From Streptomyces sannanensis (GTDB lineage Bacteria; Actinomycetota; Actinomycetes; Streptomycetales; Streptomycetaceae): DNA of 64,000 nt. This document shows positions 9,187 through 18,194 of the stretch, in pieces. The stretch's first letter is position 1, and every line of letters begins with the position of its first letter. The notes under the pieces are model-generated. The model did not search any database and was not told the DNA's origin. It saw only the letters and a list, made by a program, of their open reading frames with translations. A program made the translations under genes and the position numbers. The DNA is taken from positions 4,278,001 to 4,342,000 of the forward strand of contig NZ_BAAAYL010000001.1 of the NCBI RefSeq assembly GCF_039536205.1, in the 5' to 3' direction.

Positions 9187-10029
9187 TCACAGTGCGCTGT
9201 CCGGCAGCCGGATGTCCTCCGGCAGGACGATGCCGAAGTCCTCGGCGAGGACACGCAGCACCTCGGCCCCGTCGGAGAGTTCGCGCTTGGTGCGGGTGCC
9301 GTCGGCGTGGGCCTCGACCAGAATGCGCCTGCGGAGGATCAGACGACGGTCCTCCGAGGACCGCTGTGCGTACAGCATCCGGGTGAAGGGCGAGCGCGGG
9401 TTGGCTCCGACGTGCCAGTTGAAGACCTCGAAGTCCGGTGCCTCGCACGGCTCCAGGGTGAAGGCGTACTGGTCCTTCCAGACGCCGTCCTCGTGCGTCT
9501 GGAAGACCCACAGCTCCAGCGGGCCGTTGTGCGGCTCGTGCATATACCGGTGGCGGCGGTTGCCCCCGGTGAACTCCGTGTCCGTGACCAGCGGCGCCGG
9601 CTCGACGAGCGCGCCGCCGGCGCCGAAGCCCACATCGGCGATGTACGGCCCGTCCTCGCCGGGCACGTCGACGAGCAGCAGCATGTGCGTCCGCGGACGC
9701 GGCTGCCCGGGATCCGCTCCCACTCGGACCCGGGCGCTCAGTCCCGTGACACCGAAACCGAAGACCGAGAGGACCGCGGCGAACAGGGTGTTGTGCTCAT
9801 AGCAGTAGCCGCCGCGGGGGCTTCCGACCAGCTTGTGCTGCAGGTCGGTGAGGTCGAGCGAGGGCGCGGAGCCGAGTAGCGGCTGCAGGTTCTCGAAAGG
9901 GATGCCGTACATGTGCGCGCGGTGCAGGGACCGCAGCGTGGCGAGATCCGCCCGGCGTTCGCCGGACCATTCGGTCCGGGCCAAGTAGGCGTCGAGGTCG
10001 AGTTGTCGAGTGTCATGCGTATCAGCCAT
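9187..10029 (-). CDS. Arylamine N-acetyltransferase
   Basis: A 280-residue cytoplasmic enzyme transferring acetyl from acetyl-CoA to arylamines and hydrazines; related enzymes also close macrolactams in ansamycin biosynthesis. The thiol-protease-like triad is visible: Cys in SPRGGYCYE, His in RTHMLLLV and Asp in IADVGFG. Length matches NAT proteins. ATG 10029 was chosen because NAT homology begins there. No antibiotic cluster is adjacent, so a stand-alone detoxification role is more likely. The promoter region holds a strong inverted repeat shared with the divergent protease. Confidence 0.9.
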   Translation of the reverse strand: MADTHDTRQLDLDAYLARTEWSGERRADLATLRSLHRAHMYGIPFENLQPLLGSAPSLDLTDLQHKLVGSPRGGYCYEHNTLFAAVLSVFGFGVTGLSARVRVGADPGQPRPRTHMLLLVDVPGEDGPYIADVGFGAGGALVEPAPLVTDTEFTGGNRRHRYMHEPHNGPLELWVFQTHEDGVWKDQYAFTLEPCEAPDFEVFNWHVGANPRSPFTRMLYAQRSSEDRRLILRRRILVEAHADGTRTKRELSDGAEVLRVLAEDFGIVLPEDIRLPDSAL

Positions 10030-10037
10030 GAGGCAAC

Positions 10038-10059
10038 GGTATGTGTCCTGGCACATACC
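10038..10059. promoter_or_regulatory. Inverted repeat between NAT and protease genes
   Basis: GGTATGTG-N6-CACATACC, a perfect 8-bp inverted repeat, 8 bp upstream of the NAT start and about 90 bp upstream of the protease start. The position suits an operator in a divergent promoter region. It could instead be a leader hairpin of the NAT transcript. Confidence 0.5.
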
Positions 10060-10147
10060 TTGTCGGCCGTGTCCCGAGCCCTTAAGAATGCACATGACAA
10101 TCCGAAGAGACCCTTCGGACACTCATGTCGCAAGAGGGGACCCCCAC

Positions 10148-11005
10148 ATGAAGAAACCGCTCGTTGGCGCGCTCCTCGGCCTCGTGCTCGCCGGGGCAGG
10201 CGTGGCACCCGCGGTCGCAGCCCCGGCCACCGCCCCCGCCGCCGCTCCGGACCGGGCCACCGCCCAGGCCGTGACGGTCGACTTCGCCGGCACGGTCGCG
10301 CTGAGCAACTGTTCCGGCTCGGTCGTCAAGATGCCCGGCTCCCAGCCGAACGACCCGGCGCTGGTGCTGTCCAACGGTCACTGCCTGGAGACCGGTTTCC
10401 CGGCCGCGGGCCAGGTCATCGTCGACCAGCCGTCCAGCCGTTCCTTCACCCTGCTCAACTCCACGGGCGGCAGGGCGGGAACGGTGCGCGCGAGCAAGAT
10501 CTCGTACGCGACGATGACCGACACCGACATCTCGCTCTACCAGCTCACCAGCACCTACGCGCAGATCGAGAGCAAGTACGGCATCAAGGCGCTGGAGATA
10601 AGCGCCGACCACCCCGTGCAGGGCACCGCCATCAAGGTCGTCTCCGGCTACTGGAAGCGCATCTACAGCTGCAACATCGACGGCTTCGTGTACCGGATGA
10701 AGGAGGGCGGATGGACCTGGAAGGACTCGGTCCGCTACACCTCCTCCTGCAACACCATCGGCGGCACCTCCGGCTCGCCGGTGATCGACACCGCCACCGG
10801 CAAGGTCGTCGCCGTCAACAACACGGGTAACGAGAGCGGCCAGAGCTGCACCGTCAACAACCCCTGCGAGGTCGACGAGGCCGGCAATGTGACCGTGCGC
10901 CAGGGCATCAACTACGCCCAGCAGACCTACTGGCTCGTCGGATGCATGGGCACCGGCAACAAGGTCGACCTGAGCCGCCCCGGCTGCGTCCTCCCGAAGC
11001 CGTAA
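10148..11005 (+). CDS. Secreted chymotrypsin-like serine protease
   Basis: A 285-residue predicted extracellular protease. A signal peptide (about 1-30, ending near AVAA) follows the GTG-free start ATG 10148, which has AGAGGGGA upstream. The S1 triad is readable: His in LSNGHC, Asp in DTDISLYQL and Ser in GTSGSPV. Several cysteines (after SN, in NGHC, YSC, SSC, QSC, NPC and near the C-terminus) suggest disulfides. No pro-domain of the alpha-lytic type is obvious, so it belongs to the short trypsin-like S1 branch. It converges on the next gene with only 6 bp between. Confidence 0.9.
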   Translation: MKKPLVGALLGLVLAGAGVAPAVAAPATAPAAAPDRATAQAVTVDFAGTVALSNCSGSVVKMPGSQPNDPALVLSNGHCLETGFPAAGQVIVDQPSSRSFTLLNSTGGRAGTVRASKISYATMTDTDISLYQLTSTYAQIESKYGIKALEISADHPVQGTAIKVVSGYWKRIYSCNIDGFVYRMKEGGWTWKDSVRYTSSCNTIGGTSGSPVIDTATGKVVAVNNTGNESGQSCTVNNPCEVDEAGNVTVRQGINYAQQTYWLVGCMGTGNKVDLSRPGCVLPKP

Positions 11006-11011
11006 CGACGC

Positions 11012-12295
11012 TCAGAAGAACGTACGGATGTAGTCCGTGACCGTGCCGTCCGCCTCGACCAGCGGGATCAGCTGCCACTTGTCGAAGGACGTGCACGGGT
11101 GCGACAGGCCCAGTCCGACCCAGTCGCCGACCTCCAGCCGCGCGTCCTCGGAGGTCCGCAGCCAGGCGTGCTGGTCGGACAGGGCGGTGACCTCGATGCC
11201 GTCCGCCGGGCGGATCGATCCGTCGCGGGCGTCGCGCACGACCCGGGCCTCGGGAAGGCCCAGGTCGTGCGCGGCGTCGCGCTTGCCCGCGTTGACGAAG
11301 GCCTGCTCGGCCGTCGGCCGCGAGACGACCTGGGCCCACAGCAGGAAGGCGGGCTGCAGGGCACCCTCCTCCGGGATCCGGTTGAAGGGGGTCTGCTTGC
11401 GGTAGTGGCCGTCGTCGTGGGAGACGTACGCCCCGGAGCGCAGGAGCTTCAGCACCGGCCGGGACAGCTCCGGGATCTCCGCGAAGGCGTCGGAGGCCAC
11501 ATCGAACCACTCGCTGCCGCCCGCGCTGACGACGATCTCCTCGGCACCGGCGAAGCGCCCGGCCTTGTCGAGGTCCACCGCCAGCGCGGTGAGGCGCCGG
11601 AACCACTCCGCGACCCCCTCGCGGTCGGCCCCCGGCATCGTGGCCTCGTAGCCGGCGACACCCACCAGCCGCAGGGTGGGCACGGCCGCCACCGCGTCGG
11701 CGACCGCGGCACAGTCCGCCTCCGTACGGGCGCCGGTACGGCCCTTCTCGCCCGCGCCCAGTTCGATCACCACGTCCACGGGACGCGAGGACCCCCGCAG
11801 CGCCGCGTCCATCAGCTCCACGCCCCGCACGGAGTCGACGTAGCAGATGAACCGGAAGCCGGGGTCGGCCTCCAGTTCGCCCGCCAGCCAGCGCAGCGCG
11901 GCCGCGTCGACGAGCTCGTTCGCGAGGAAGATCCGCTCGATGCCGAAGGCACGGTAGACCCGCACCTGGTGCGGCATGGCCGCCGTGATGCCCCAGGCGC
12001 CGCGCTCCAGCTGGCGTGCGAAGAGCTGTGGGGACATGGACGTCTTGCCGTGCGGGGCGAAGGCGAGGCCGTGCCGCTCGGAGTACGTCTCCATCAGGGC
12101 GAGGTTGTGCTCCAGGGCCTCGGCCGACAGGGCCAGCACCGGGGTGAGGAACCCGCCGGTGAAGAGGTTCCGTCGCTCGGCCGCGAGTTCGCCGACGGTG
12201 AGGCCCTCGGCGTCCGGCGGGAGGGCCTTGAAACGGTGGTCGATCCGCTCCTCGGCGAGCCGGTCTACGGTGCCGGCGGCGTGTTCGGCGGGCAT
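11012..12295 (-). CDS. D-serine dehydratase-like amino acid deaminase (fold-type III PLP)
   Basis: A 427-residue cytoplasmic PLP enzyme of the alanine-racemase-fold D-serine dehydratase/D-threonine aldolase group. The N-terminal barrel carries the Schiff-base lysine in FAPHGKTSMSPQ. The C-terminal domain shows the zinc-ligand pattern DQHAWL plus SHPCTSF. The expected reaction is deamination of a D-beta-hydroxy amino acid to a 2-oxo acid and ammonia through an enamine. GGGAGG precedes ATG 12295. It is divergent from ridA, whose product hydrolyses such enamine/imine intermediates, a convincing functional pairing. Confidence 0.85.
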   Translation of the reverse strand: MPAEHAAGTVDRLAEERIDHRFKALPPDAEGLTVGELAAERRNLFTGGFLTPVLALSAEALEHNLALMETYSERHGLAFAPHGKTSMSPQLFARQLERGAWGITAAMPHQVRVYRAFGIERIFLANELVDAAALRWLAGELEADPGFRFICYVDSVRGVELMDAALRGSSRPVDVVIELGAGEKGRTGARTEADCAAVADAVAAVPTLRLVGVAGYEATMPGADREGVAEWFRRLTALAVDLDKAGRFAGAEEIVVSAGGSEWFDVASDAFAEIPELSRPVLKLLRSGAYVSHDDGHYRKQTPFNRIPEEGALQPAFLLWAQVVSRPTAEQAFVNAGKRDAAHDLGLPEARVVRDARDGSIRPADGIEVTALSDQHAWLRTSEDARLEVGDWVGLGLSHPCTSFDKWQLIPLVEADGTVTDYIRTFF

Positions 12296-12396
12296 GGGGG
12301 CCTCCCTTCGAGTAAGAGCGTCGCAGTATATGCACGGCAGATGTACAGCCCCGACATCCCGGCCGCATGCGGACACAGCGCTCAAGGAGCCCGGAC

Positions 12397-12834
12397 ATGC
12401 CCGACAGCCACGAGAAGCTCGAGAAGCTCACCAAGTACGCGATCACCCCACCGGCCCTTGCCGCCCCGCCCGCGGCCTTCTCGCACGGTGTGCGCAAGGG
12501 CGGCATCCTCCAGGTCGCCGGCCAGGTCGGCTTCCTCCCCGCCGCCGAGGGTCAGGCCCCCACCCTGGCCGGGCCGTCCCTGCGCGAGCAGACCCTGCAG
12601 ACCTTCGCCAACGTCAAGGCGGTCCTCGAAGCGGGCGGCGCCGGCTGGGACGACGTCGTCATGCTGCGCGTCCACCTCACCGACACGGCCCACTTCGCCG
12701 AGATGAACAAGATCTACGACACGTACTTCGGCAAGCAGGGCCTCAAGGAGGAGCCGGCGGCCCGTACGACCGTCTACGTCGGTCTGCCCGAAGGCATCCT
12801 TATCGAGATCGACGCACTCGCCGTCCTCGGCTGA
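12397..12834 (+). CDS. RidA family enamine/imine deaminase
   Basis: A 145-residue protein of the RidA (YjgF/YER057c) family. RidA proteins are small trimeric enzymes that hydrolyse reactive 2-aminoacrylate-type enamines released by PLP dehydratases. Visible landmarks are the GILQVAGQVG strand and the C-terminal RTTVYVGLP and IEIDALAV strands; the catalytic Arg lies in AARTTVYV. AAGGAGC precedes ATG 12397. It lies opposite a D-serine dehydratase-like gene, a likely source of its substrate. The last 46 codons plus stop belong to a perfect 144-bp tandem duplication, but the intact stop in the first copy leaves the protein at normal length. Confidence 0.9.
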   Translation: MPDSHEKLEKLTKYAITPPALAAPPAAFSHGVRKGGILQVAGQVGFLPAAEGQAPTLAGPSLREQTLQTFANVKAVLEAGGAGWDDVVMLRVHLTDTAHFAEMNKIYDTYFGKQGLKEEPAARTTVYVGLPEGILIEIDALAVLG

Positions 12835-12986
12835 CGGTTCCGCGAGATGAACAAGATCTACGACACGTACTTCGGCAAGCAGGGCCTCAAGGAGGAGCCG
12901 GCGGCCCGTACGACCGTCTACGTCGGTCTGCCCGAAGGCATCCTTATCGAGATCGACGCACTCGCCGTCCTCGGCTGACGGTTCCG
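12699..12986 (+). repeat. Perfect 144-bp tandem duplication of the ridA 3' end
   Basis: Bases 12699-12842 and 12843-12986 appear identical. Each copy contains the last part of ridA, its TGA stop and 8 bp beyond. The second copy is therefore an untranslated remnant of the gene's tail. Absence of any mismatch means the event is very recent or an assembly artefact. Confidence 0.95.
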
Positions 12987-13118
12987 TCACGTATGACCAC
13001 CGCCGCGCGGTGCGGCGCCCCCGGACCACCGGGGTGCCCACAGGCCGGCACGGGCGGCCGGCCGGCGGCGCCCCCGCAGGCCCCCGTGGATCGGACCGTT
13101 CGGCCCGGGCTGCCACGG

Positions 13119-13153
13119 CAGAGGGGGCGAGCCCAGGCGGCTCGCCCCCTCTG
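13119..13153 (-). terminator. Terminator of the M14 carboxypeptidase gene
   Basis: A perfect 15-bp stem (CAGAGGGGGCGAGCC and its complement) with a 5-nt loop ends 11 bp from the peptidase stop codon. Confidence 0.85.
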
Positions 13154-13164
13154 TGCACCTGGTG

Positions 13165-14499
13165 TCAGCCCGTGCAGTACTGCTGCTCCTTGCCGATGGA
13201 CCGGTACATGCAGTCTGCGTTCTCCAGCAGCTGGAGCACCGCGTCCCGGTTGCGGCCGGTCTCGCGCTCGATCACCTCGTCGGGCGGGTAGAAACCGCCG
13301 CCCGCGGACGAGGTCGGGTACATCTCGAAGGTGTAGCCGAAGATCTTCTGCGCACCCCACAGCCAGTCGTCGATCGTGCCGTCCGTGATGTAGAGGTCGC
13401 TCGACTGCTCGGGGGTGTAGCCGTTACTGGCCGCCATCTTCCGGCCGACGGTCGCGAAGGCGTCCCGGTCGTCCTGGGTCAGCCCGGCGGCGGTGTCGGC
13501 GTACGTGTAGCCGTACGGCCAGAGCACCAGCTCGCTGTAGGTGTGGAAGTCGATGGCCGCCTTGATCTGCTGCTTGCCGCCGACCACCCGGGTGCGGACG
13601 AAGTCCGCGACGACCTTCGTCTCGGGTGCGGACTCGGGCGACGCGCCGCGGTAGGTCTCCGCGCCGAAGGTGCCGGAGGAGCCGCCGCAGCAGCCGAAGT
13701 TGTAGTTCCAGTTGCGGTTGAGGTCGGTGCCGACCGCATTGTTCTCGCCGTTGGGCTGCCGGTTCCTGCGCCAGTTGCCGTACGCCCCGGTGGCGACGTC
13801 GTACTCGCCGCCGTCCGGGTTCATGTCGGGCACGATCCAGATCTCGCGGTTGTCGACGGCGTTGGTGATCCGCGCGTCGGTGCCGTAGCCCGCGCCCAGC
13901 TCGCGCAGCAGGTACAGGGCCATCTCGACGGTGAGGTGCTCACGGGCGTGCTGGTGGTGGGTGAACAGCACCTCGGGCTCGGCCTCGTCGGTGGCGACGT
14001 TGTCGCTGACCTTGATGGCGATGATGGCCCGGCCCTCGTACGACGTGCCGATCACCTGTTTGCGCATGATGTTCGGGTACTGCGCCAGCCGCTGGTCGAT
14101 CTCGGCCGTCATCTCGGCGTAGGTGTGATAGCCCGAGTCGGCCGGCGGGAAGTCCATCGTCGTGATCGCCCGCCCGTCCGTACGGGCCGGGGGAGCGGGC
14201 AGCTCCCTCAGCTCGTAGCCGAGCGCACGCAGCTGCTGCGCCTCACGGGTGTTCGCGCTGATCACGACCGCGTGGTCGGAGACCTCGTCGATGGAGACCC
14301 CGGTGGCGGCGATCGCACTGCGCTCGGCCGGTGTGGAGGGCCCGTGGAGCGTGTACTGCCTGATGACCTCGTCGGCGGTGGCGGTGGACGGACGGGCCGG
14401 GGGAGAGGCGTCGGCCGCGGCGGTGAGCGGCGCGGCGACCGCGAGGGCGAACGTGACCGCGAGGGCGGCGGATCGTCTGCCGCGGATGCGAAGTCGCAT
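13165..14499 (-). CDS. Secreted zinc carboxypeptidase (M14)
   Basis: A 444-residue extracellular metallocarboxypeptidase. A signal peptide (about 1-30, [21 protein letters not shown]) precedes a pro-region and the M14 catalytic domain (about 125-430). Zinc ligands are His and Glu in HAREHLTVE and His in DFHTYSEL. Substrate-binding Arg/Asn lie in [10 protein letters not shown], and the catalytic Glu in YTFEMYP. It should remove C-terminal residues from peptides outside the cell. AGGAG precedes ATG 14499. A strong terminator follows. It is a single-gene unit. Confidence 0.93.
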   Translation of the reverse strand: MRLRIRGRRSAALAVTFALAVAAPLTAAADASPPARPSTATADEVIRQYTLHGPSTPAERSAIAATGVSIDEVSDHAVVISANTREAQQLRALGYELRELPAPPARTDGRAITTMDFPPADSGYHTYAEMTAEIDQRLAQYPNIMRKQVIGTSYEGRAIIAIKVSDNVATDEAEPEVLFTHHQHAREHLTVEMALYLLRELGAGYGTDARITNAVDNREIWIVPDMNPDGGEYDVATGAYGNWRRNRQPNGENNAVGTDLNRNWNYNFGCCGGSSGTFGAETYRGASPESAPETKVVADFVRTRVVGGKQQIKAAIDFHTYSELVLWPYGYTYADTAAGLTQDDRDAFATVGRKMAASNGYTPEQSSDLYITDGTIDDWLWGAQKIFGYTFEMYPTSSAGGGFYPPDEVIERETGRNRDAVLQLLENADCMYRSIGKEQQYCTG

Positions 14500-15019
14500 G
14501 AAAACTCCTGGGTGTGGAGTGTGGGGTGGCTGCGACGTGCATGTGGGTCGCCCAATCGTGCGCATATGTCATGATCAGGTCAATGTCATGCATCGGCCGC
14601 ATCCGACCAGTACGTCATGACGTCACGACGTGCGGCCCGCGCCACGACGGCGGGGCGGGCCCGCATCACACCCGGGGACGAGCGAAGCTGCTTTGCTGTG
14701 CGGCTGTCCGGTCCGGCAGGGTGGCGGCTTCGAACGCCCGTCGCCCGGATCCGGGCTTCCCCGGGAGGCGTGAATCGGATGGCGCGAATCACGGCCGTCC
14801 TCCTCGTGCCCCGGGCGGCGCGGCCGTCCGCCGGGGCCGTTCAACTTGCCGCTGCTGTCAGTATTTGATCGGAAACGTACGCCAGGTTCCGGTGAACTCC
14901 TGCGAGTTGAGGGTTCTTTGTAAGTAACTCGTGGATACAGTGCAGTTGCAGAACGACACGAAGGGCACCTGACGACACGGCCGTAACAGGCCGCGCCCGA
15001 CACGGTGGGGGGAGGGGAC
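14500..15019. other. 520-bp intergenic region before the Tad locus
   Basis: No convincing gene. It contains the perfect palindrome ACGTCATGACGT (14612-14623), which could be an operator. Slightly lower GC with TTCTTTGTAAG... near 14915 is where the Tad-locus promoter may lie. Short open frames here show no ribosome site or consistent codon bias. Confidence 0.5.
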
Positions 15020-15862
15020 GTGCCGACCGCGATAGCCGTCACCGGCGCCGACCTCGCGCTGCCGCCGCCCGACCACCACACCCCGCTCGCCGCCGTCCTC
15101 CAGGACCCCGCGGAACAGTCCCTGGACAGTGCGCTCACCGAGATGCACACCCTCCTGGAACAGCACGGCTTCGTGATCGTCCCGTACTCCGCCGCCCTGC
15201 CGCCCGCCTTCGTACGGCGCCTGCACACCGTCCGCTCGGTACTGGAGAGCGACCGCATCGCGCTGCTCCCCGTCGACCTGCCGCCACTCGGCGTGGCCGT
15301 ACTCGCCCGGCAGCTGCGGCAGCTGTCCGCCTGCGACTTCAGCCCCGGCGTGATCGCCTCCGCCGCCCGGCTGCTGTCCCACTACATCTACGCGGGCGCG
15401 GTGCTGGGCTCGGTCGCCGGACTCGACCGGATCCCCGTCGGCCTCAAGGCGCACGCCAAGTCCTGGCTGCCGGGCTCGCAGTTCGCGGTACTGGCCAACC
15501 CGACCCCACGGTTAGTCCGCCTGGGTGGCGCCGGCGCCGGGGAGGACTTCCCCAAGCCCGAGTTCGCCACCCAGATGCTCATCGCCCGGGGCAGGCTCCA
15601 GTCCGAATGGGTCACCGAAACCCTCGTCCCCGCCTGGCAGACGCAGGGCCCGCTCGAGACCGCGCTGCCCGCCGAATCGGCCCACTGGTGGGCCACCCCC
15701 AGAATCGTCGAATTCGCCGCCGCCATACCGGACATCTCCGTCCTCTACCAGCTCGTCTCCTCCGTACGCCGGGAGCCCTGCCGCTGGTGCGGCCTGGAAC
15801 TCATCGGCGACCGCTGCGGATTCTGCGCCTCGCCGCTCGCCCTCGTCCCGCCCGAACGATAG
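15020..15862 (+). CDS. Zinc-ribbon protein, first gene of Tad locus; contains TTA codon
   Basis: A 280-residue cytoplasmic protein of unknown function. Most is alpha-helical and hydrophobic-patterned without a signal peptide. The C-terminus has a two-knuckle zinc ribbon (CRWCG ... CGFC, about residues 255-270). The GTG at 15020 was chosen because GGGGAGGGGAC directly precedes it. The stop is 14 bp before cpaB, so it heads the pilus operon. Codon 165 (15512-15514) is TTA, the codon read by the bldA tRNA in Streptomyces, which would make its translation development-dependent. Confidence 0.8.
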   Translation: MPTAIAVTGADLALPPPDHHTPLAAVLQDPAEQSLDSALTEMHTLLEQHGFVIVPYSAALPPAFVRRLHTVRSVLESDRIALLPVDLPPLGVAVLARQLRQLSACDFSPGVIASAARLLSHYIYAGAVLGSVAGLDRIPVGLKAHAKSWLPGSQFAVLANPTPRLVRLGGAGAGEDFPKPEFATQMLIARGRLQSEWVTETLVPAWQTQGPLETALPAESAHWWATPRIVEFAAAIPDISVLYQLVSSVRREPCRWCGLELIGDRCGFCASPLALVPPER

Positions 15863-15876
15863 AGGTGGCCCGTCCG

Positions 15877-16587
15877 ATGAACTCACGTCAGCGCCGCGGC
15901 ATCATCCTGCTGCTCCTGTCGGTCCTGTGCGCCCTGGGAGCGTTCGCCGGCGTGCTTTCGGTGATCCGCGACGTGAACGCGAAGGTCGGTCCCGAGGTCA
16001 CGGCGTACCGCCTGAAGAGTGATGTCGCCCCGTACAAACCGCTCAGCGCCGCGCAGTTCGAGGAGATCTCGATGCCGAAGCGCTGGCTCTCCGAAAACGC
16101 GGTCACGAACCTCGACCGGATCCGCGGAAAGATCGCCGTCACCCAGCTGCGCAAGGGCTCACTGCTGCAGAGCGACATGATCGTGGAACGGCCCGAGCTC
16201 GGCGCGGGCGAGCAGGAGATCGCCATCATGATCGATGCGGCGACAGGCGTCGCGGGCAAGATCCAGCCGGGCTCCAGCGTCAACATCTACGCCACCTTCG
16301 AGGGCGACAAGAAGGGCGTGCCCGACCGCTCCCAGGTGATCGTCGCCGGCGCCCGCGTCCTCGACGTCGGCAAGCTCACCGCCCTCGAACCGGAGCGCGG
16401 CGACCGTTCCGGGCGGGACCGGAACGAGGCGGTGCCGATCACCTTCGCCCTGAAGACCGTGGACGCGCAGCGCGTGGCGTACGCGGAGTCGTTCGCCAAG
16501 CACGTACGCCTGGCCCTCGTCGGCGGGGGCGGCGGCAACACCGTCAGCCCAGCCGAACGTACCTACACCCTGGACAAGGACAAGTGA
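15877..16587 (+). CDS. cpaB: CpaB/RcpC-type SAF-domain pilus assembly protein
   Basis: A 236-residue membrane-anchored protein. One N-terminal helix (about 7-30, IILLLLSVLCALGAFAG) is followed by an extracytoplasmic SAF domain (about 45-110: YKPLSAAQFEEISMPKRWL, then GKIAVTQLRKGSLL) and the RcpC/CpaB domain. In Gram-negative Tad systems CpaB helps gate the secretin. With no outer membrane here it more likely stabilises the pilus conduit. AGAGGTGG precedes the ATG. The end overlaps a possible GTG of the next gene. Confidence 0.85.
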   Translation: MNSRQRRGIILLLLSVLCALGAFAGVLSVIRDVNAKVGPEVTAYRLKSDVAPYKPLSAAQFEEISMPKRWLSENAVTNLDRIRGKIAVTQLRKGSLLQSDMIVERPELGAGEQEIAIMIDAATGVAGKIQPGSSVNIYATFEGDKKGVPDRSQVIVAGARVLDVGKLTALEPERGDRSGRDRNEAVPITFALKTVDAQRVAYAESFAKHVRLALVGGGGGNTVSPAERTYTLDKDK

Positions 16588-16598
16588 GGGCGGACGCC

Positions 16599-18194
16599 AT
16601 GACGACCACCCGCATCCTGCCCGCCGTCGGCGACCCCGACGCCGCCCGCGCGGTCACCACCCTCATCGGCCAGCTCCCCGACGCCGAACCGGCACCGCCG
16701 GTCGGGGACTCGACCGCCCTGCTCGACACCCTCGCCCGGCTGGCCGGCGAATCCCTCGACGAACTCCCCGAGGTCGTCCTGGTCCATGAACGGATCGGCC
16801 CGGTCCCGGCCCTGGAAATCGTCCGGGATGTCGCCCTCCGCTTCCCGTCCGTGGGCGTCGTCCTGATCACCTCGGACGCGAGCCCCGGCCTCTACACGGC
16901 GGCCATGGACTCCGGCGCCCGCGGCCTGGTCGGCCTCCCCCTCGGCTACGAGGAGCTCGCCGCCCGGATCCACAACGCCGCCTCCTGGTCCACGGGCGTC
17001 CGCCGCCACCTCGGCGCCGGCGCCGACACCCTCAGCGGCGGCCCCGGCGGCACGGTCGTCACGGTCAGCGGCGCCAAGGGCGGCGTGGGCACCACCCTGA
17101 CGGCCGTACAGCTCGCCCTGGCCGCCCAGGCCTCGGGGCGGCAGGTCGCCCTCGTCGACCTGGACCTTCAGTCCGGGGACATCGCCTCCTACCTGGACGT
17201 GCAGTTCCGGCGTTCCGTCGTCGACCTCGCCGGCATCACCGACATCACACCCCGCGTCCTCCAGGACGCCCTCCACACCCACCCCGCCGGACCCACCCTG
17301 CTCCTCGCCCCCGCCGAGGGCGAACGCGGCGAGGAGGTCACCGATCGGGTGGCCCGCCAGATCGTCAGCGTCCTGCGCACCCGCTACGACGTCGTGGTCG
17401 TCGACTGCGGCACCCAGATGAACAGCGCCAACGCGGCGGCCGTCGAAATGGCCGACCAGGCGCTGCTGCTCGTCACCCCGGACGTCGTCGCGGTACGCGC
17501 CGCGAAGCGCATGGTCCGCATGTGGGACCGGCTCCAGATCCGCAAGGCCGAGGAAACGCTCACCGTCGTCAACCGCCTGACCAAGGGCACGGAGATCCAG
17601 CCGGCCCTCGTCGAGAGGATCACCGGCACCAAGGCCGCCCGGTCCACGGTCCCGGCCGCCTTCAAGGAACTCCAGCCCGCGGTGGACGCCGGCCGGATCC
17701 AGGACCTCGACAGCCGCAGCACCGTCAAGCAGGCACTGTGGGCGCTGGCGGGGGAACTGGGCCTGGTCAAGGCCCCGGAAACGCCCTCCGGCCACCGGGG
17801 CGGCAGCCGCCTCCGCCGGGCGAGAGGCGACAAGGGCGCGGTGACCGTGGAGTTCGCGGGCATGGCCCCGCTGATCCTGGCGACGCTGGCCCTGCTGTGG
17901 CAGTGCGTACTGATCGGCTACACCTTCTCCCTGGCGGGCAACGCGGCGGACGAGGCGGCCCGCGCGGCGACAGCGGCGGCGGCCCGCGGCGAGGACTCCG
18001 CGGCCGCGTGCGACGCGGCAGCGCGGCGCAACCTGCCGTCGGCGTGGGCGGCCGGCGCGAGGGCGTCGTGCCCACCGGCGGGCAACCTCCGCAAGGCGGA
18101 GGTCCACCTCCGGACGCCGATCCTCTTCCCTGGCGCGGGCAGCTTCCCCTGGCAGGTGACGGGCGACGCGGCCGCGGCGGAGGAGGCGCAATGA
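16599..18194 (+). CDS. CpaE/TadZ-like ATPase fused to a TadE-like C-terminus
   Basis: A 531-residue fusion. Residues 1-140 form a degenerate receiver-like domain. Residues 150-400 are a MinD/ParA-type ATPase with the deviant Walker A SGAKGGVGTT and VALVDLDLQSGD, as in CpaE/TadZ proteins that localise the Tad machine. From about residue 413 a TadE-like pseudopilin segment starts (GAVTVEFAGMAPLILATLAL), with a Glu five residues after Gly and one membrane helix. The two halves are normally separate genes with different topology. The start is ATG 16599 with GAGGG upstream; GTG 16584 is possible. The end overlaps the next tadE-like gene (ATGA). Confidence 0.85.
   Translation: MTTTRILPAVGDPDAARAVTTLIGQLPDAEPAPPVGDSTALLDTLARLAGESLDELPEVVLVHERIGPVPALEIVRDVALRFPSVGVVLITSDASPGLYTAAMDSGARGLVGLPLGYEELAARIHNAASWSTGVRRHLGAGADTLSGGPGGTVVTVSGAKGGVGTTLTAVQLALAAQASGRQVALVDLDLQSGDIASYLDVQFRRSVVDLAGITDITPRVLQDALHTHPAGPTLLLAPAEGERGEEVTDRVARQIVSVLRTRYDVVVVDCGTQMNSANAAAVEMADQALLLVTPDVVAVRAAKRMVRMWDRLQIRKAEETLTVVNRLTKGTEIQPALVERITGTKAARSTVPAAFKELQPAVDAGRIQDLDSRSTVKQALWALAGELGLVKAPETPSGHRGGSRLRRARGDKGAVTVEFAGMAPLILATLALLWQCVLIGYTFSLAGNAADEAARAATAAAARGEDSAAACDAAARRNLPSAWAAGARASCPPAGNLRKAEVHLRTPILFPGAGSFPWQVTGDAAAAEEAQ

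Noticed and set aside
12382..13158. 258-codon minus-strand frame with an internal repeat
   Set aside because: It is antisense to ridA, and its repeat is simply the 144-bp duplication read in reverse.
14617..14868. 83-codon frame in the 14.5-15.0 kb gap
   Set aside because: Arg/Ala-rich, no ribosome site, no family; treated as non-coding.
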